Assembly (NCBI GenBank): GCA_023818785.1
Contig: JAMWCO010000012.1
Span: forward strand, 1-17,071
Length of the DNA stretch: 17,071 nt
DNA from: Candidatus Omnitrophota bacterium
GTDB taxonomy: Bacteria > Ratteibacteria > UBA8468 > B48-G9 > JAFGKM01
Direction: 5' to 3'
A program made the position numbers and the translations under genes. Under the pieces are notes generated by a model. The model saw only the letters and a program-made list of their open reading frames with translations, had not been told where the DNA came from and ran no database searches. Position 1 is the first letter of the stretch. The number at the start of each line of letters is the position of its first letter. Below are positions 1 to 6,869 of this stretch, piece after piece.

Positions 1-313
1 AAAAAATCTTTACTAAATCTCCTCCTGCTGATGTTGGAAGAAAATTATTAAAAAACTGACCTATCATAGTAAGTTTAAATATAAAGAGATTTGATATTGG
101 TTTTTTAAAATAAATTTCAAGGATATATTTAAACCTTAAAGCGAGTGGAATATTTATAAGGAGAATCAAAATGTATGCAGATAACAAAAAAAATAAATCT
201 ACATTTTTTATAACTTCAAAAATTTCCTTAAAATTTATCTTTCTTAAAATCAAATAAATAAAAAAAATACTTACAAATACTCTTAAAGATGTAAAAAGGA
301 TATTTTTTTTCAC
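1..313 (-). CDS. Flippase-like / lysylphosphatidylglycerol synthase TM-domain protein (partial, N-terminal 104 aa)
   Basis: The gene starts inside the window and runs off the left edge. The start is read as GTG at 313-311, which overlaps the TGA of the upstream DJ-1-like gene (GTGA overlap) and points to translational coupling; no Shine-Dalgarno is evident. The visible 104 residues hold hydrophobic segments at about 5-24 and 40-58, then the motif GQFFNNFLPTSAGGDLVK at 85-102. That motif is typical of the LPG synthase transmembrane family (PF03706, formerly UPF0104; 'flippase-like domain'). Members are polytopic inner-membrane proteins of about 300 residues, some linked to lipid modification or glycolipid handling, many with no known substrate. 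Family assignment is firm; the specific role is not known. Confidence 0.85.
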   Translation of the reverse strand, partial: MKKNILFTSLRVFVSIFFIYLILRKINFKEIFEVIKNVDLFFLLSAYILILLINIPLALRFKYILEIYFKKPISNLFIFKLTMIGQFFNNFLPTSAGGDLVKIF

Positions 314-885
314 TTTTTAAGTAATTTTAAGATTTCTATCCCAAATTTCTCCGCAGCAAAAGGACCATTACCAGTTACTATATTTTCATCAACTTCAACT
401 AAATTGCCTGTATAAATTGCGCCATTTTTTTTCAATATATCAGAAGCAGAAAAATAACAAGTTGCTTTCTTCCCTTTTAAAATTCCAGAATTTGCTAAAA
501 TTACAGGTGCAAGACATATTGCACCAACAACTTTTTTATTCTTATAAAACTGATTAGCAAGATTTAATGCATACTTATTGTTAAATAGAGTTTCAGAGCC
601 AACCCCTCCTACAAAGATTATTCCATCATATTCATCCTCTTTTGTAAAATCTATGGTTAACTCAACATTTACTTTCGCACCAAGCATACCTTTTGCAACC
701 CCTTTTTTTACAGAAGCAATATCAACTTTTATCCCATTTTTCTCAAGTATATTTTTTGGAGTAAATAATTCCTCATCTCTAAAATTTTCAAAAGCAATCA
801 CCATTAAAACTTTCTTATCTTTTCCATATAAAATTGGAATAAAAATTAATAAAGTAAGAAAAAAGAAAAATTTTTTAAGTCTCAT
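310..885 (-). CDS. Exported DJ-1/PfpI family protein
   Basis: A 191-residue protein of the DJ-1/PfpI (class I glutamine amidotransferase-like) superfamily. Residues 1-21 (basic MRLKK, then a hydrophobic stretch ending ILYG) look like a signal peptide or membrane anchor, which is unusual because most DJ-1 proteins are cytosolic. The core carries the nucleophile elbow GAICLAP with Cys124 (DJ-1 Cys106), Glu39 in DEELFTP (aligning with DJ-1 Glu18), the FVGGVG turn at 91-96 and a C-terminal GNGPFAAEKF segment. The residue after Cys is Leu, not the His of PfpI proteases, so it resembles the DJ-1/YajL branch. Known activities of the superfamily include protease, chaperone, glyoxalase and redox sensing; none can be chosen here. 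The ATG has a strong AGGAGGG Shine-Dalgarno lying within the end of nusB, which it overlaps by 11 bases. Confidence 0.88.
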   Translation of the reverse strand: MRLKKFFFFLTLLIFIPILYGKDKKVLMVIAFENFRDEELFTPKNILEKNGIKVDIASVKKGVAKGMLGAKVNVELTIDFTKEDEYDGIIFVGGVGSETLFNNKYALNLANQFYKNKKVVGAICLAPVILANSGILKGKKATCYFSASDILKKNGAIYTGNLVEVDENIVTGNGPFAAEKFGIEILKLLKK

Positions 886-1303
886 TTATCCCTCCTTTTT
901 CAACAATTTCTTTTATCTTATGTAATATCCCATTTACAAATTTTGGAGAATCATTATCTCCATATTCTTTTGATATCTCTATTGCCTCATTTATACTTAC
1001 AGCATATGGTATATCATTTTTAAAAATAATCTCATAAGTTCCTATTCTCAAAATATTTCTATCAATATAACTCATCCTTTCAATTTCCCAGTTTAAAGAT
1101 ACATCTGAAATTATTTTATCTATTTTTTCAATATTCTCCATAACTCCTTTTACTATCTCATTTGAAAATTCTTTTACTTTCCCATTAACTTTTTCTTTAA
1201 TACTTTGCCAGAACTCATCTATGATAGAGAGATAATTTTCTTTCCTTATATCTATCATATATAAAATTTTCAAAGCATATTCTCTTGCCTTCCTTCTATT
1301 CAT
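875..1303 (-). CDS. nusB: Transcription antitermination factor NusB
   Basis: NusB binds boxA RNA with NusE (ribosomal protein S10) and supports processive rRNA transcription. The protein starts with MNRRKAREYALKILY, the expected RNA-binding N terminus. It ends with the family signature: NWEIERMSYIDRNILRIGTY, then the helix containing SINEAIEISKEYG and KFVNGILHKI. I chose the ATG at 1303-1301 (142 aa) over an upstream in-frame TTG at 1330: the ATG is preceded by GAAGGAAAG, gives the usual N terminus, and begins 4 bases after the stop of the SYLF gene. The TTG start would put nine lysine/arginine-rich residues of no family resemblance in front. It is co-directional and nearly contiguous with the trp genes upstream and overlaps the DJ-1-like gene downstream. 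Confidence 0.95.
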   Translation of the reverse strand: MNRRKAREYALKILYMIDIRKENYLSIIDEFWQSIKEKVNGKVKEFSNEIVKGVMENIEKIDKIISDVSLNWEIERMSYIDRNILRIGTYEIIFKNDIPYAVSINEAIEISKEYGDNDSPKFVNGILHKIKEIVEKGGINET

Positions 1304-1307
1304 AATT

Positions 1308-2018
1308 TTATTTCTTTCCTTCTTTTTCAATCACTATTTCATATTCTTCATAATCTTTTAAAAGTTGTAAAAGTTTTTTTGCTTCCTTAGGAACTTCTAC
1401 TTTCTTCTTAAATAGTATATCTTTCAATTTTAACCCCTTTTTACCATAAAATTCTTCATTTGCTTTCTCATCTGAAAAAATAACACCTCCTTCAAGAGAG
1501 ATACCACCAAAAATGCCTTTACTTTTCCCATAGGCAAGAATCCCTACCCCTGGAGCAACTTTCCCTTCAAAATTTCTTCCTACAGGACCTGCTGCAATAC
1601 CAATATCTGCTCCAAGTTTAATCTTTGAATTTAATAACATATTTAATCCATATTCATTCATAATTAATAAAACTAAATCAGCCATTTGTGCTCCTATCTG
1701 CCAGCCAAAACTGACTTCAATAGAGCCAATAAAACCTGGAGGGCTCCATTCTCCTGTTTCTCTATTTCTTGCAATAACTATTCCTTCACCACCTTTACCT
1801 GCAAGAAGAAAACCACCTTTAAATTGTCTTATAAATATAACTCCATAACATTCTTTTATCAGAGATAAAGGAATTCCAACATCTGGCTGTTTTAACATAT
1901 ATTCAAGAAGATTTTCTGCAATTTTAATTCTTTTGATATATCTATTTCTATTTTCACAAAACCCAATCCGATATGTAATTAAAAAAATTAAAATCAAACT
2001 TAAATTTTTAAATCTCAT
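1308..2018 (-). CDS. Exported SYLF (Ysc84-type lipid-binding) domain protein
   Basis: A 236-residue secreted protein. Residues 1-21 form a signal peptide (MRFK, hydrophobic LSLILIFLITY, then RIGFC). The rest matches the SYLF/Ysc84 domain: an N-terminal helix, then the Gly-rich beta segments GVIFIRQFKGGFLLAGKGGEG, the GEWSPPGFIGSIEVSFGWQIG block, and GADIGIAAGPVGRNFEG followed by ILAYGKSKGIFGGISLEGG. Bacterial members sit in the periplasm or outer membrane; the eukaryotic domain binds phosphoinositides. The substrate here is unknown. The ATG at 2018-2016 follows a perfect AAAGGAGGAA Shine-Dalgarno, so an upstream in-frame start at 2051 is rejected. The cleavage region has Cys at -1 but Phe before it, so this is not a canonical lipobox. 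It lies 38 bases after trpG, the second longest gap between coding regions in the leftward string if the tRNA region is set aside. Confidence 0.9.
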   Translation of the reverse strand: MRFKNLSLILIFLITYRIGFCENRNRYIKRIKIAENLLEYMLKQPDVGIPLSLIKECYGVIFIRQFKGGFLLAGKGGEGIVIARNRETGEWSPPGFIGSIEVSFGWQIGAQMADLVLLIMNEYGLNMLLNSKIKLGADIGIAAGPVGRNFEGKVAPGVGILAYGKSKGIFGGISLEGGVIFSDEKANEEFYGKKGLKLKDILFKKKVEVPKEAKKLLQLLKDYEEYEIVIEKEGKK

Positions 2019-2056
2019 AATTCCTCCTTTTTTTCTATAAAAATTATACAAAATTA

Positions 2057-2620
2057 TTAAATTCTCAAAAAGTTTTTTAGTATTTTTTTACCTTCCTTTG
2101 TCAATATTGATTCTGGATGGAATTGAACTCCGAAAATTTTATATTCTTTATGCCTTACTCCCATTATTTCCCCATCATCTGTCCATGCATTTATCTCAAG
2201 ACAATCTGGTAAATTCTCTTTTTCTATTACAAGAGAATGGTATCTTGTAGCAATGAATGGATTTTCAATATTTTTAAATATATCTTCTCCATTATGGTAA
2301 ATTAAAGATGTTTTACCATGCATAAGTTTTTTTGCGTAAGTAATTTTACCTCCAAATACATGCCCAATACATTGATGTCCAAGGCATACACCAAGTATTG
2401 GGATTTTACCGCTAAATTTCTCAATTATTTCACAGGAAATGCCAGCATCTTCAGGTCTTTTAGGCCCAGGTGATATCACAATTCTATCAAATTTCAATCT
2501 CTCAATTTTTTTTAATGTTATTTTATCATTTCTATAAACAATTATTTTTTCACCAAGTTCTCCAAAATATTGAACAAGATTATAAACAAAAGAATCATAA
2601 TTATCTATCATTAATATCAT
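2057..2620 (-). CDS. trpG: Anthranilate synthase component II, glutamine amidotransferase
   Basis: This subunit hydrolyses glutamine and passes ammonia to TrpE for anthranilate synthesis, the first committed step to tryptophan. The 187-residue protein has the full class I amidotransferase triad: Cys79 in GVCLGHQCIG, and His168/Glu170 in FGVQFHPES. It also has the N-terminal MIDNYDSFVYNL block and ISPGPKRPEDAG at 49-60, both typical of TrpG/PabA. Its ATG lies 2 bases after the trpE stop with AAGGA in the overlapping region as Shine-Dalgarno. TrpG and PabA cannot be told apart by sequence alone. Pairing with a TrpE-type partner favours TrpG, but the same subunit may also serve p-aminobenzoate synthesis, as in Bacillus. 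Confidence 0.93.
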   Translation of the reverse strand: MILMIDNYDSFVYNLVQYFGELGEKIIVYRNDKITLKKIERLKFDRIVISPGPKRPEDAGISCEIIEKFSGKIPILGVCLGHQCIGHVFGGKITYAKKLMHGKTSLIYHNGEDIFKNIENPFIATRYHSLVIEKENLPDCLEINAWTDDGEIMGVRHKEYKIFGVQFHPESILTKEGKKILKNFLRI

Positions 2621-2622
2621 TT

Positions 2623-4101
2623 TTATATCCTTTTTGATAATTTATATGCTTCCATTAATCCTTTTGCTTTATTTTTTGTCTCTTCATATTCTTTTTCAGG
2701 TTTAGAATCTGCAACAATTCCTGCTCCTGCCTGAATATATAAATTTTTGCCCTTTATTATAAATGTTCTTATAGTTATACAGAAATCTAAACTTGTTTGT
2801 AAAGAGAAATAACCAACTGCTCCTGCATATGGTCCTCTTTTTGTTTTTTCTATCTCTTCTATTATTTCCATTGCTCTTATTTTAGGTGCTCCTGTAACTG
2901 TTCCTGCAGGGAATACAGAATGTAATAAGTCAATAGGTGTTTTATTCTTCTTCAATTTACCCTCAACATTTGAAACAATATGCATAACATGTGAATATTT
3001 TTCTATCTCCATTAAGGATGTTACTTTTACACTTCCTGGATAACAAACTCTACCAAGGTCATTTCTACCAAGATCAACAAGCATAATATGTTCTGCTTTT
3101 TCTTTTTCATCATTTAATAATTCTTCTTCAAGTTTTTTCTCTTCTTTTTCATCTTTACCTCTTCTTCTTGTTCCTGCTATTGGTCTTAAAGTCGCAATCC
3201 CATTTTCAAGTTTTACAAGTATTTCAGGAGAAGAACCAATTAATTTTAAATCACCAAGTTCAAGAAAAAACATATAAGGAGATGGATTTAAACTTCTTAA
3301 TGCTCTATATATTTTAAATGGTTCAATATCCAATTCTTTTTCCCATCTTTGAGAAATTACTGCTTGTATTATATCTCCTTCCCGTATATATTTTTTTACT
3401 TTTTTAACAGATTTTAAAAATTCCTCTTTTGAAAAATTACTTTTAAATTGGTAACTATTTTCTTGATAACTTACATCTATTAACTTAAATGGCTTTTGAA
3501 ATTCATTAACAAAATTTAGAATCAAATTTTTCCCTTCTTCATATTTTTCTTTTAAATTTCTATCTTTTTCAATAAATATATTTGTAATCAAATAAATTTT
3601 TCTTTTAAAATGGTCAAAAATTATAAATTTTTTAGGAAAGAAGAATATAAAATCTGGTAGTTTCAAATCATCTTCTGCAATATCAGGTATTTTTTCAATC
3701 TGTCTTATATAATCATAGGAAATAAAACCAACAAAACCACTTGTAAATGAAGGCAATTCTTTTATTTTTACAGATTGATATTCACTCAAAAATTTTTGTA
3801 TAATATTTAATGATAACTTTTTTTTAACTTCTTCTTTTCCCTTCGCAGAATAATTTATAATTTCAACATTTTCTCCTTTACCTTTTATTATTATTTCTGG
3901 ATATGAGCCAATAAAAGAATATCTCCCTGTTTTCTCTTCTTGTTCTGCACTTTCAAAAAGAAAATTATAACTTCCTTTTGCAATCTTTAAAAATGCTGAT
4001 ACAGGTGTTTCAAAGTCAGAAAGAAAAGATGTATATAAAGGAATCACATTTGTTTTTTTACTTATTTTTTTAAACTCATCAAAATCAGGATATATTTCCA
4101 T
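2623..4101 (-). CDS. trpE: Anthranilate synthase component I
   Basis: Converts chorismate plus ammonia to anthranilate and pyruvate, as a complex with the adjacent TrpG. The 492-residue product has an N-terminal regulatory region with FLFESAE at 47-53 and NPSPYM at 272-277. Both motifs contribute to the tryptophan feedback site in characterised TrpE, so feedback inhibition is likely. The chorismate-binding domain shows LRPIAGTRRRG (305-315), LVDLGRNDLGRV (341-352), PAGTVTGAPKIRAMEII (398-414) and YAGAVGYF (425-432). The feedback motifs and length favour TrpE over PabB. I chose the ATG at 4101-4099, 2 bases past the stop of the preceding gene, over an in-frame TTG at 4134; neither has a clear Shine-Dalgarno. 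The other trp genes (trpD, C, F, B, A) are not in the window. Confidence 0.94.
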   Translation of the reverse strand: MEIYPDFDEFKKISKKTNVIPLYTSFLSDFETPVSAFLKIAKGSYNFLFESAEQEEKTGRYSFIGSYPEIIIKGKGENVEIINYSAKGKEEVKKKLSLNIIQKFLSEYQSVKIKELPSFTSGFVGFISYDYIRQIEKIPDIAEDDLKLPDFIFFFPKKFIIFDHFKRKIYLITNIFIEKDRNLKEKYEEGKNLILNFVNEFQKPFKLIDVSYQENSYQFKSNFSKEEFLKSVKKVKKYIREGDIIQAVISQRWEKELDIEPFKIYRALRSLNPSPYMFFLELGDLKLIGSSPEILVKLENGIATLRPIAGTRRRGKDEKEEKKLEEELLNDEKEKAEHIMLVDLGRNDLGRVCYPGSVKVTSLMEIEKYSHVMHIVSNVEGKLKKNKTPIDLLHSVFPAGTVTGAPKIRAMEIIEEIEKTKRGPYAGAVGYFSLQTSLDFCITIRTFIIKGKNLYIQAGAGIVADSKPEKEYEETKNKAKGLMEAYKLSKRI

Positions 4102-4103
4102 TT

Positions 4104-5471
4104 TTATAAAGTATATTCGCAGATTATCTTCCAAGCATTATCTCTTTTAACTAAATATAAAATCTTCCTTACCTCTGATGAAAAATTGTCTGATTTATAT
4201 TTTTGTTTAAAGAAAGCAACTGCAATATAACCAAATTTTGTTTCTCCATAAGGTAAAATCTGTAAATCAGAGATATCTATTTTTATATATTTTTTTGCTT
4301 TATTTATTCTTTCCTTATACAATTTCCATTCTTTCTTATCCTTCCCATCTGATAAAAATTTTTCATCATAAAAATCTATATATTTAGAAATATCTTTACT
4401 TTCCCATCCAATTTCCCAATTTTTCACAATATCAATTATTTCTTTTAAATATGGAAATTTTAGAAAAGAATTATCTTTGAAAATAGATATAAAAGTTTTT
4501 CCAACCTCAATATATTCCATAATTTCTTTCATATCAGAATCATTTACAACTATACAACCTTCGCTATTAAAAGGTGGTTTTTCTATTGGAGTAGCATGGA
4601 GCCATATCCCATTTCCATATTTATTTAATCTTCTATCTATTGGGTCTGGATAATTTAATGGGAAGGCGCAAATTCCATATTTTGATGGTAAAGAAGGACC
4701 TTCTATTTTTTCTTTTTTAACAATTACCTCTTTTTTTCTTTTAAGTTCTGGCCCTTTTAGTTCCTTTAAAGCAATCAATTCATTGATTTTTTCTCTTTCT
4801 TTTTTAGCCATTTCCTTATTTTTCTCAAGTAAATAAATTTTTAAAAGCATTTTATGAAGAAAAAGGTCTTCTGAAATTTTAAGCCCTTCATTGATATAAA
4901 ATTTTGCTTTTTCAAAATCTCCTCTATTAAATTCATATAGGGAAAGATAATAAAAAAGAGAAATATCTTTTAAATTATAATTGTATGCTTTTTCAAGTGC
5001 TAAAACCCCTTCTTTTTCTTTATTTATTCCTATAAGTAATTTCCCAAGATTATACCAGTATAAAGGATTCTGAGGAGAAAGTTGAGTTGCTATAGAATAA
5101 AGATTAATTTTTTCTTTTATATCATAAGATTTTTCTATTCTTTTTTCAATATATTTAAGTGCATTCTCTCTATCTTTTAATAAAATTTCAACTAATAATT
5201 CAGAAACCCTTATTTGCAAATTTAATTCTTTAAAAATTAAAGCAAGTTCTATTCTACTTTCTGTTTTTCCTATTGTTGCTTCAAGTAATTTTGTATATTC
5301 TTCTATAATTTCATAATTATTTGGATTTTCTCTAATTGCTTTTTTATATTCTTCAAGAGATAATTTAAAGTATTTTCTTGCCTTTTCTTCTGGTTTTAAA
5401 ATTAAGAAAAAAGGATTCACCTCTTTTATTAAAAGTAAAAAAACAACATATATAAAAAATTCTTTTTTCAT
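4104..5471 (-). CDS. TPR protein with half L,D-transpeptidase (YkuD) domain and Cds6-like C-terminal domain
   Basis: A 455-residue protein in three parts. Residues 1-25 form a hydrophobic membrane anchor or signal. Residues about 28-215 are TPR-like helical repeats (clearest at 133-166 and 170-200), followed by a Lys/Glu-rich linker (216-257). Residues 262-330 match the second half of a YafK-type YkuD domain: YGICAFPLNYPDPIDRR, GNGIWLHATP with His292, and SEGCIVV with the nucleophile Cys306. Residues 347-455 resemble the NTF2/SnoaL-like domain of 'L,D-transpeptidase Cds6' proteins (NWEIGWESKD...IDFY...KKEW). The first half of the YkuD fold, with the GDFKTPEG-type motif, is not found: linker runs straight into the catalytic half. 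The frame is open throughout. It may crosslink or edit peptidoglycan, or be an inactive derivative. The ATG overlaps the ferredoxin TGA (ATGA). Confidence 0.8.
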   Translation of the reverse strand: MKKEFFIYVVFLLLIKEVNPFFLILKPEEKARKYFKLSLEEYKKAIRENPNNYEIIEEYTKLLEATIGKTESRIELALIFKELNLQIRVSELLVEILLKDRENALKYIEKRIEKSYDIKEKINLYSIATQLSPQNPLYWYNLGKLLIGINKEKEGVLALEKAYNYNLKDISLFYYLSLYEFNRGDFEKAKFYINEGLKISEDLFLHKMLLKIYLLEKNKEMAKKEREKINELIALKELKGPELKRKKEVIVKKEKIEGPSLPSKYGICAFPLNYPDPIDRRLNKYGNGIWLHATPIEKPPFNSEGCIVVNDSDMKEIMEYIEVGKTFISIFKDNSFLKFPYLKEIIDIVKNWEIGWESKDISKYIDFYDEKFLSDGKDKKEWKLYKERINKAKKYIKIDISDLQILPYGETKFGYIAVAFFKQKYKSDNFSSEVRKILYLVKRDNAWKIICEYTL

Positions 5472-5653
5472 TCAATTATTATCGCTTCTACTGGACAATT
5501 TTCTGCTGCCTCTTTTACTTTTTCTTGAAATTCAACTGGTACATTTGAAGATTTAACTTGAGCAGTCGTCTCTCCCATTTCAAAAATTTCAGGACAAGTA
5601 TCAACACAAAGTCCACATCCAGTACAAAGTTCTTCGTCAATTCTTACTTTCAT
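5468..5653 (-). CDS. Ferredoxin, single [4Fe-4S] cluster
   Basis: A 61-residue electron carrier with the pattern CTGCGLCVDTCP (Cys10, 13, 16, 20) and a distal CP at Cys53. By comparison with Thermotoga-type ferredoxins, Cys10, Cys13, Cys16 and Cys53 would hold one [4Fe-4S] cluster. Cys20 corresponds to a residue that forms a disulfide in that family, but its partner Cys is absent here, so Cys20 is probably free. The start is certain: ATG with the strong Shine-Dalgarno AAAGGAGGAAG. Its ORF begins 29 bases after the 3' end of the tRNA-Gln and its stop overlaps the start of the L,D-transpeptidase-like gene. The redox partner is unknown; no oxidoreductase sits beside it. Confidence 0.95.
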   Translation of the reverse strand: MKVRIDEELCTGCGLCVDTCPEIFEMGETTAQVKSSNVPVEFQEKVKEAAENCPVEAIIIE

Positions 5654-5682
5654 TCTTCCTCCTTTCTTATTAAAAATTTATG

Positions 5683-5754
5683 CTGGGGGAATAGGACTCG
5701 AACCTATACGCCGGGATCCAGAGTCCCGTGTCCTACCAGTTAGACGATCCCCCA
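5683..5754 (-). tRNA. tRNA-Gln (anticodon CTG)
   Basis: A complete 72-nt cloverleaf on the minus strand. The acceptor TGGGGGA (5754-5748) pairs with TCCCCCA (5690-5684), giving the weak first U-A pair typical of glutamine tRNAs, with G as discriminator. The D arm has a GTC/GAC stem and a GG-containing loop. The anticodon stem CGGGA/TCCCG encloses the loop CTCTGGA, anticodon CTG at 5721-5719, reading CAG. The T arm is ATAGG-TTCGAGT-CCTAT. CCA is not encoded (GCAT follows), so it must be added after transcription. It lies inside a protein operon, 1 base after the stop codon of the DUF2582 gene and just ahead of the ferredoxin gene. Confidence 0.97.
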
Positions 5755-5755
5755 G

Positions 5756-5962
5756 TTACTCCCTTTTCCTTAAAACAATCTTATAATCATTATCTTTCTT
5801 ACTTAAAATAATATGCCCTTCTCTTGCAAGCCATCCAAGCCCCATTATAAGTAAATCTCTATCCCTTCCCGTTGATTCAATCAGTTTTGATAAGTTTGTT
5901 TCATTGTATTTCTCAAGATACTGCCATATTTCTCCTGCTACTATTCCTATTTCAGTTATCAT
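5756..5962 (-). CDS. DUF2582-family winged helix-turn-helix protein
   Basis: A 68-residue protein matching the DUF2582 winged-helix family (PF10771). It starts with EIGIVAGEIWQYL, ends with the signature GLGWLAREGHI and a short charged beta wing, and in length it is the whole domain and nothing more. The fold suggests nucleic acid or protein binding, but to my knowledge no member has a firm role. The ATG at 5962-5960 is preceded by AAGGAGGGAAA, an excellent Shine-Dalgarno. Upstream in-frame ATGs at 5992 and 5980 are therefore rejected; the first would also overlap the previous gene. The TAA at 5758-5756 is one base from the mature 5' end of tRNA-Gln, so RNase P cleavage would release the mRNA right behind this stop codon. 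Confidence 0.85.
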   Translation of the reverse strand: MITEIGIVAGEIWQYLEKYNETNLSKLIESTGRDRDLLIMGLGWLAREGHIILSKKDNDYKIVLRKRE

Positions 5963-5985
5963 TTTCCCTCCTTGCTTCATAAATT

Positions 5986-6213
5986 TTAACATTTTTCATT
6001 CTTTTTGTGAAGTGTTTTACATCTTGGACATCTGCTTATTTCTTTATTTTTACTATCAATATATTCAAAAAAACAGATAGGACACTGCCATAGATTATCC
6101 TCATATATATTTTTAACCTCTCTCTTTTTTTCAAAAAAAATCCATAAAATTAAAATTATAATACTTACTGACAAATATATACATGCAGCAAGGTCAATTG
6201 GGATTTTTATCAT
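5986..6213 (-). CDS. Small membrane-anchored zinc-ribbon protein
   Basis: A 75-residue protein that I cannot assign to a named family. It has one N-terminal transmembrane helix (about residues 8-27, ending FFEKKRE) and a soluble C-terminal part with two CxxC knuckles: Cys44/Cys47 in WQCPIC and Cys62/Cys65 in RCPRC, 14 residues apart. This is the layout of a rubredoxin-like zinc ribbon. The basic residues after the helix (KKRE) suggest the ribbon faces the cytoplasm. The start codon overlaps the stop of the TonB-like gene (ATGA), so the two are probably co-translated, and the protein may act with ExbD/TonB or be a small regulator. That link is inference from position only. Confidence 0.75.
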   Translation of the reverse strand: MIKIPIDLAACIYLSVSIIILILWIFFEKKREVKNIYEDNLWQCPICFFEYIDSKNKEISRCPRCKTLHKKNEKC

Positions 6214-6869
6214 TTTAGTTTAAAAATAATCGTTATAATTCCCCAGACAATTTCATCTTTATTTATTGGTTCAAATAACCATTTTTTAAAAATTTCTTGT
6301 GCATAAAAATCAAGTTCTGGATTCCCTGAAGAAATATAAATTTCACTATCAAATATTCTACCATCAGGATTTACCCAGAATTTTATTTTGACTTTCCCTT
6401 CAATACCTTTCTTTTGTGCCCATAAAGGATATTCTATTTTTTCCTTATAAATCAATTTCCTTTGTCCAGCAGGCCCTTCTATTAAGTTTTCATTAATATT
6501 CTCCTGAATGTTTAAAGTAGGGAATGAAGGTATATTTATGATAAAATCAGATTTTTCAATATCTAATTGTAGGTTCACTTGACTTACATATTCCTTTTCA
6601 CCAATTACATCTTTTGAAGAAATATTTATTGAGGAGACCTCTTTTATGGGAGATATTTTTTCCTCTCCAATATTTTCTTTAATTTCTCTTAAATTTAATC
6701 TATCCTTCGGAGAAAATTTTTTCGTTTCTAACATTGGATAAAAAAATAATTCTATTGGTTTTTTCTTTTTCATAGGCAATGGTAAAAAAATAGAAAAAAG
6801 AGATATACCTATAATATGGATAAGAAAACTTAAAATAAATGTCTTTAAAAAGATATTATTTCTTCCCAT
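6210..6869 (-). CDS. TonB-like energy transducer
   Basis: A 219-residue protein with TonB architecture: an N-terminal transmembrane helix (about 9-31), a periplasmic spacer, and a C-terminal TonB domain from about residue 147 (YPLWAQKKGIEGKVKIKFWV, then NPDGRI, SSGNPELD and KKWLFEP). The helix keeps Ser14-x3-His18, matching the Ser16/His20 pair of E. coli TonB needed for coupling to ExbB/ExbD. The spacer lacks the long Pro-Lys/Pro-Glu repeats of enterobacterial TonB. It would pass proton-motive energy from an ExbB/ExbD complex to outer membrane receptors, none of which is nearby. Its ATG shares one base with the exbD stop (TAATG). Confidence 0.88.
   Translation of the reverse strand: MGRNNIFLKTFILSFLIHIIGISLFSIFLPLPMKKKKPIELFFYPMLETKKFSPKDRLNLREIKENIGEEKISPIKEVSSINISSKDVIGEKEYVSQVNLQLDIEKSDFIINIPSFPTLNIQENINENLIEGPAGQRKLIYKEKIEYPLWAQKKGIEGKVKIKFWVNPDGRIFDSEIYISSGNPELDFYAQEIFKKWLFEPINKDEIVWGIITIIFKLK

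Noticed and set aside
578..925. Open frame on the plus strand opposite the DJ-1-like gene
   Set aside because: It mirrors a conserved gene with intact motifs on the minus strand, has no Shine-Dalgarno and resembles no family. The same applies to the other antisense frames within trpG-SYLF, the pump, hypD and hypE.
1304..1330. NusB starting at an in-frame TTG
   Set aside because: The ATG at 1303 has GAAGGAAAG ahead of it and gives the standard NusB N terminus.
2623..4101. PabB (aminodeoxychorismate synthase) instead of TrpE
   Set aside because: Full length plus FLFESAE and NPSPYM feedback motifs fit TrpE better; a dual role of TrpG remains possible.
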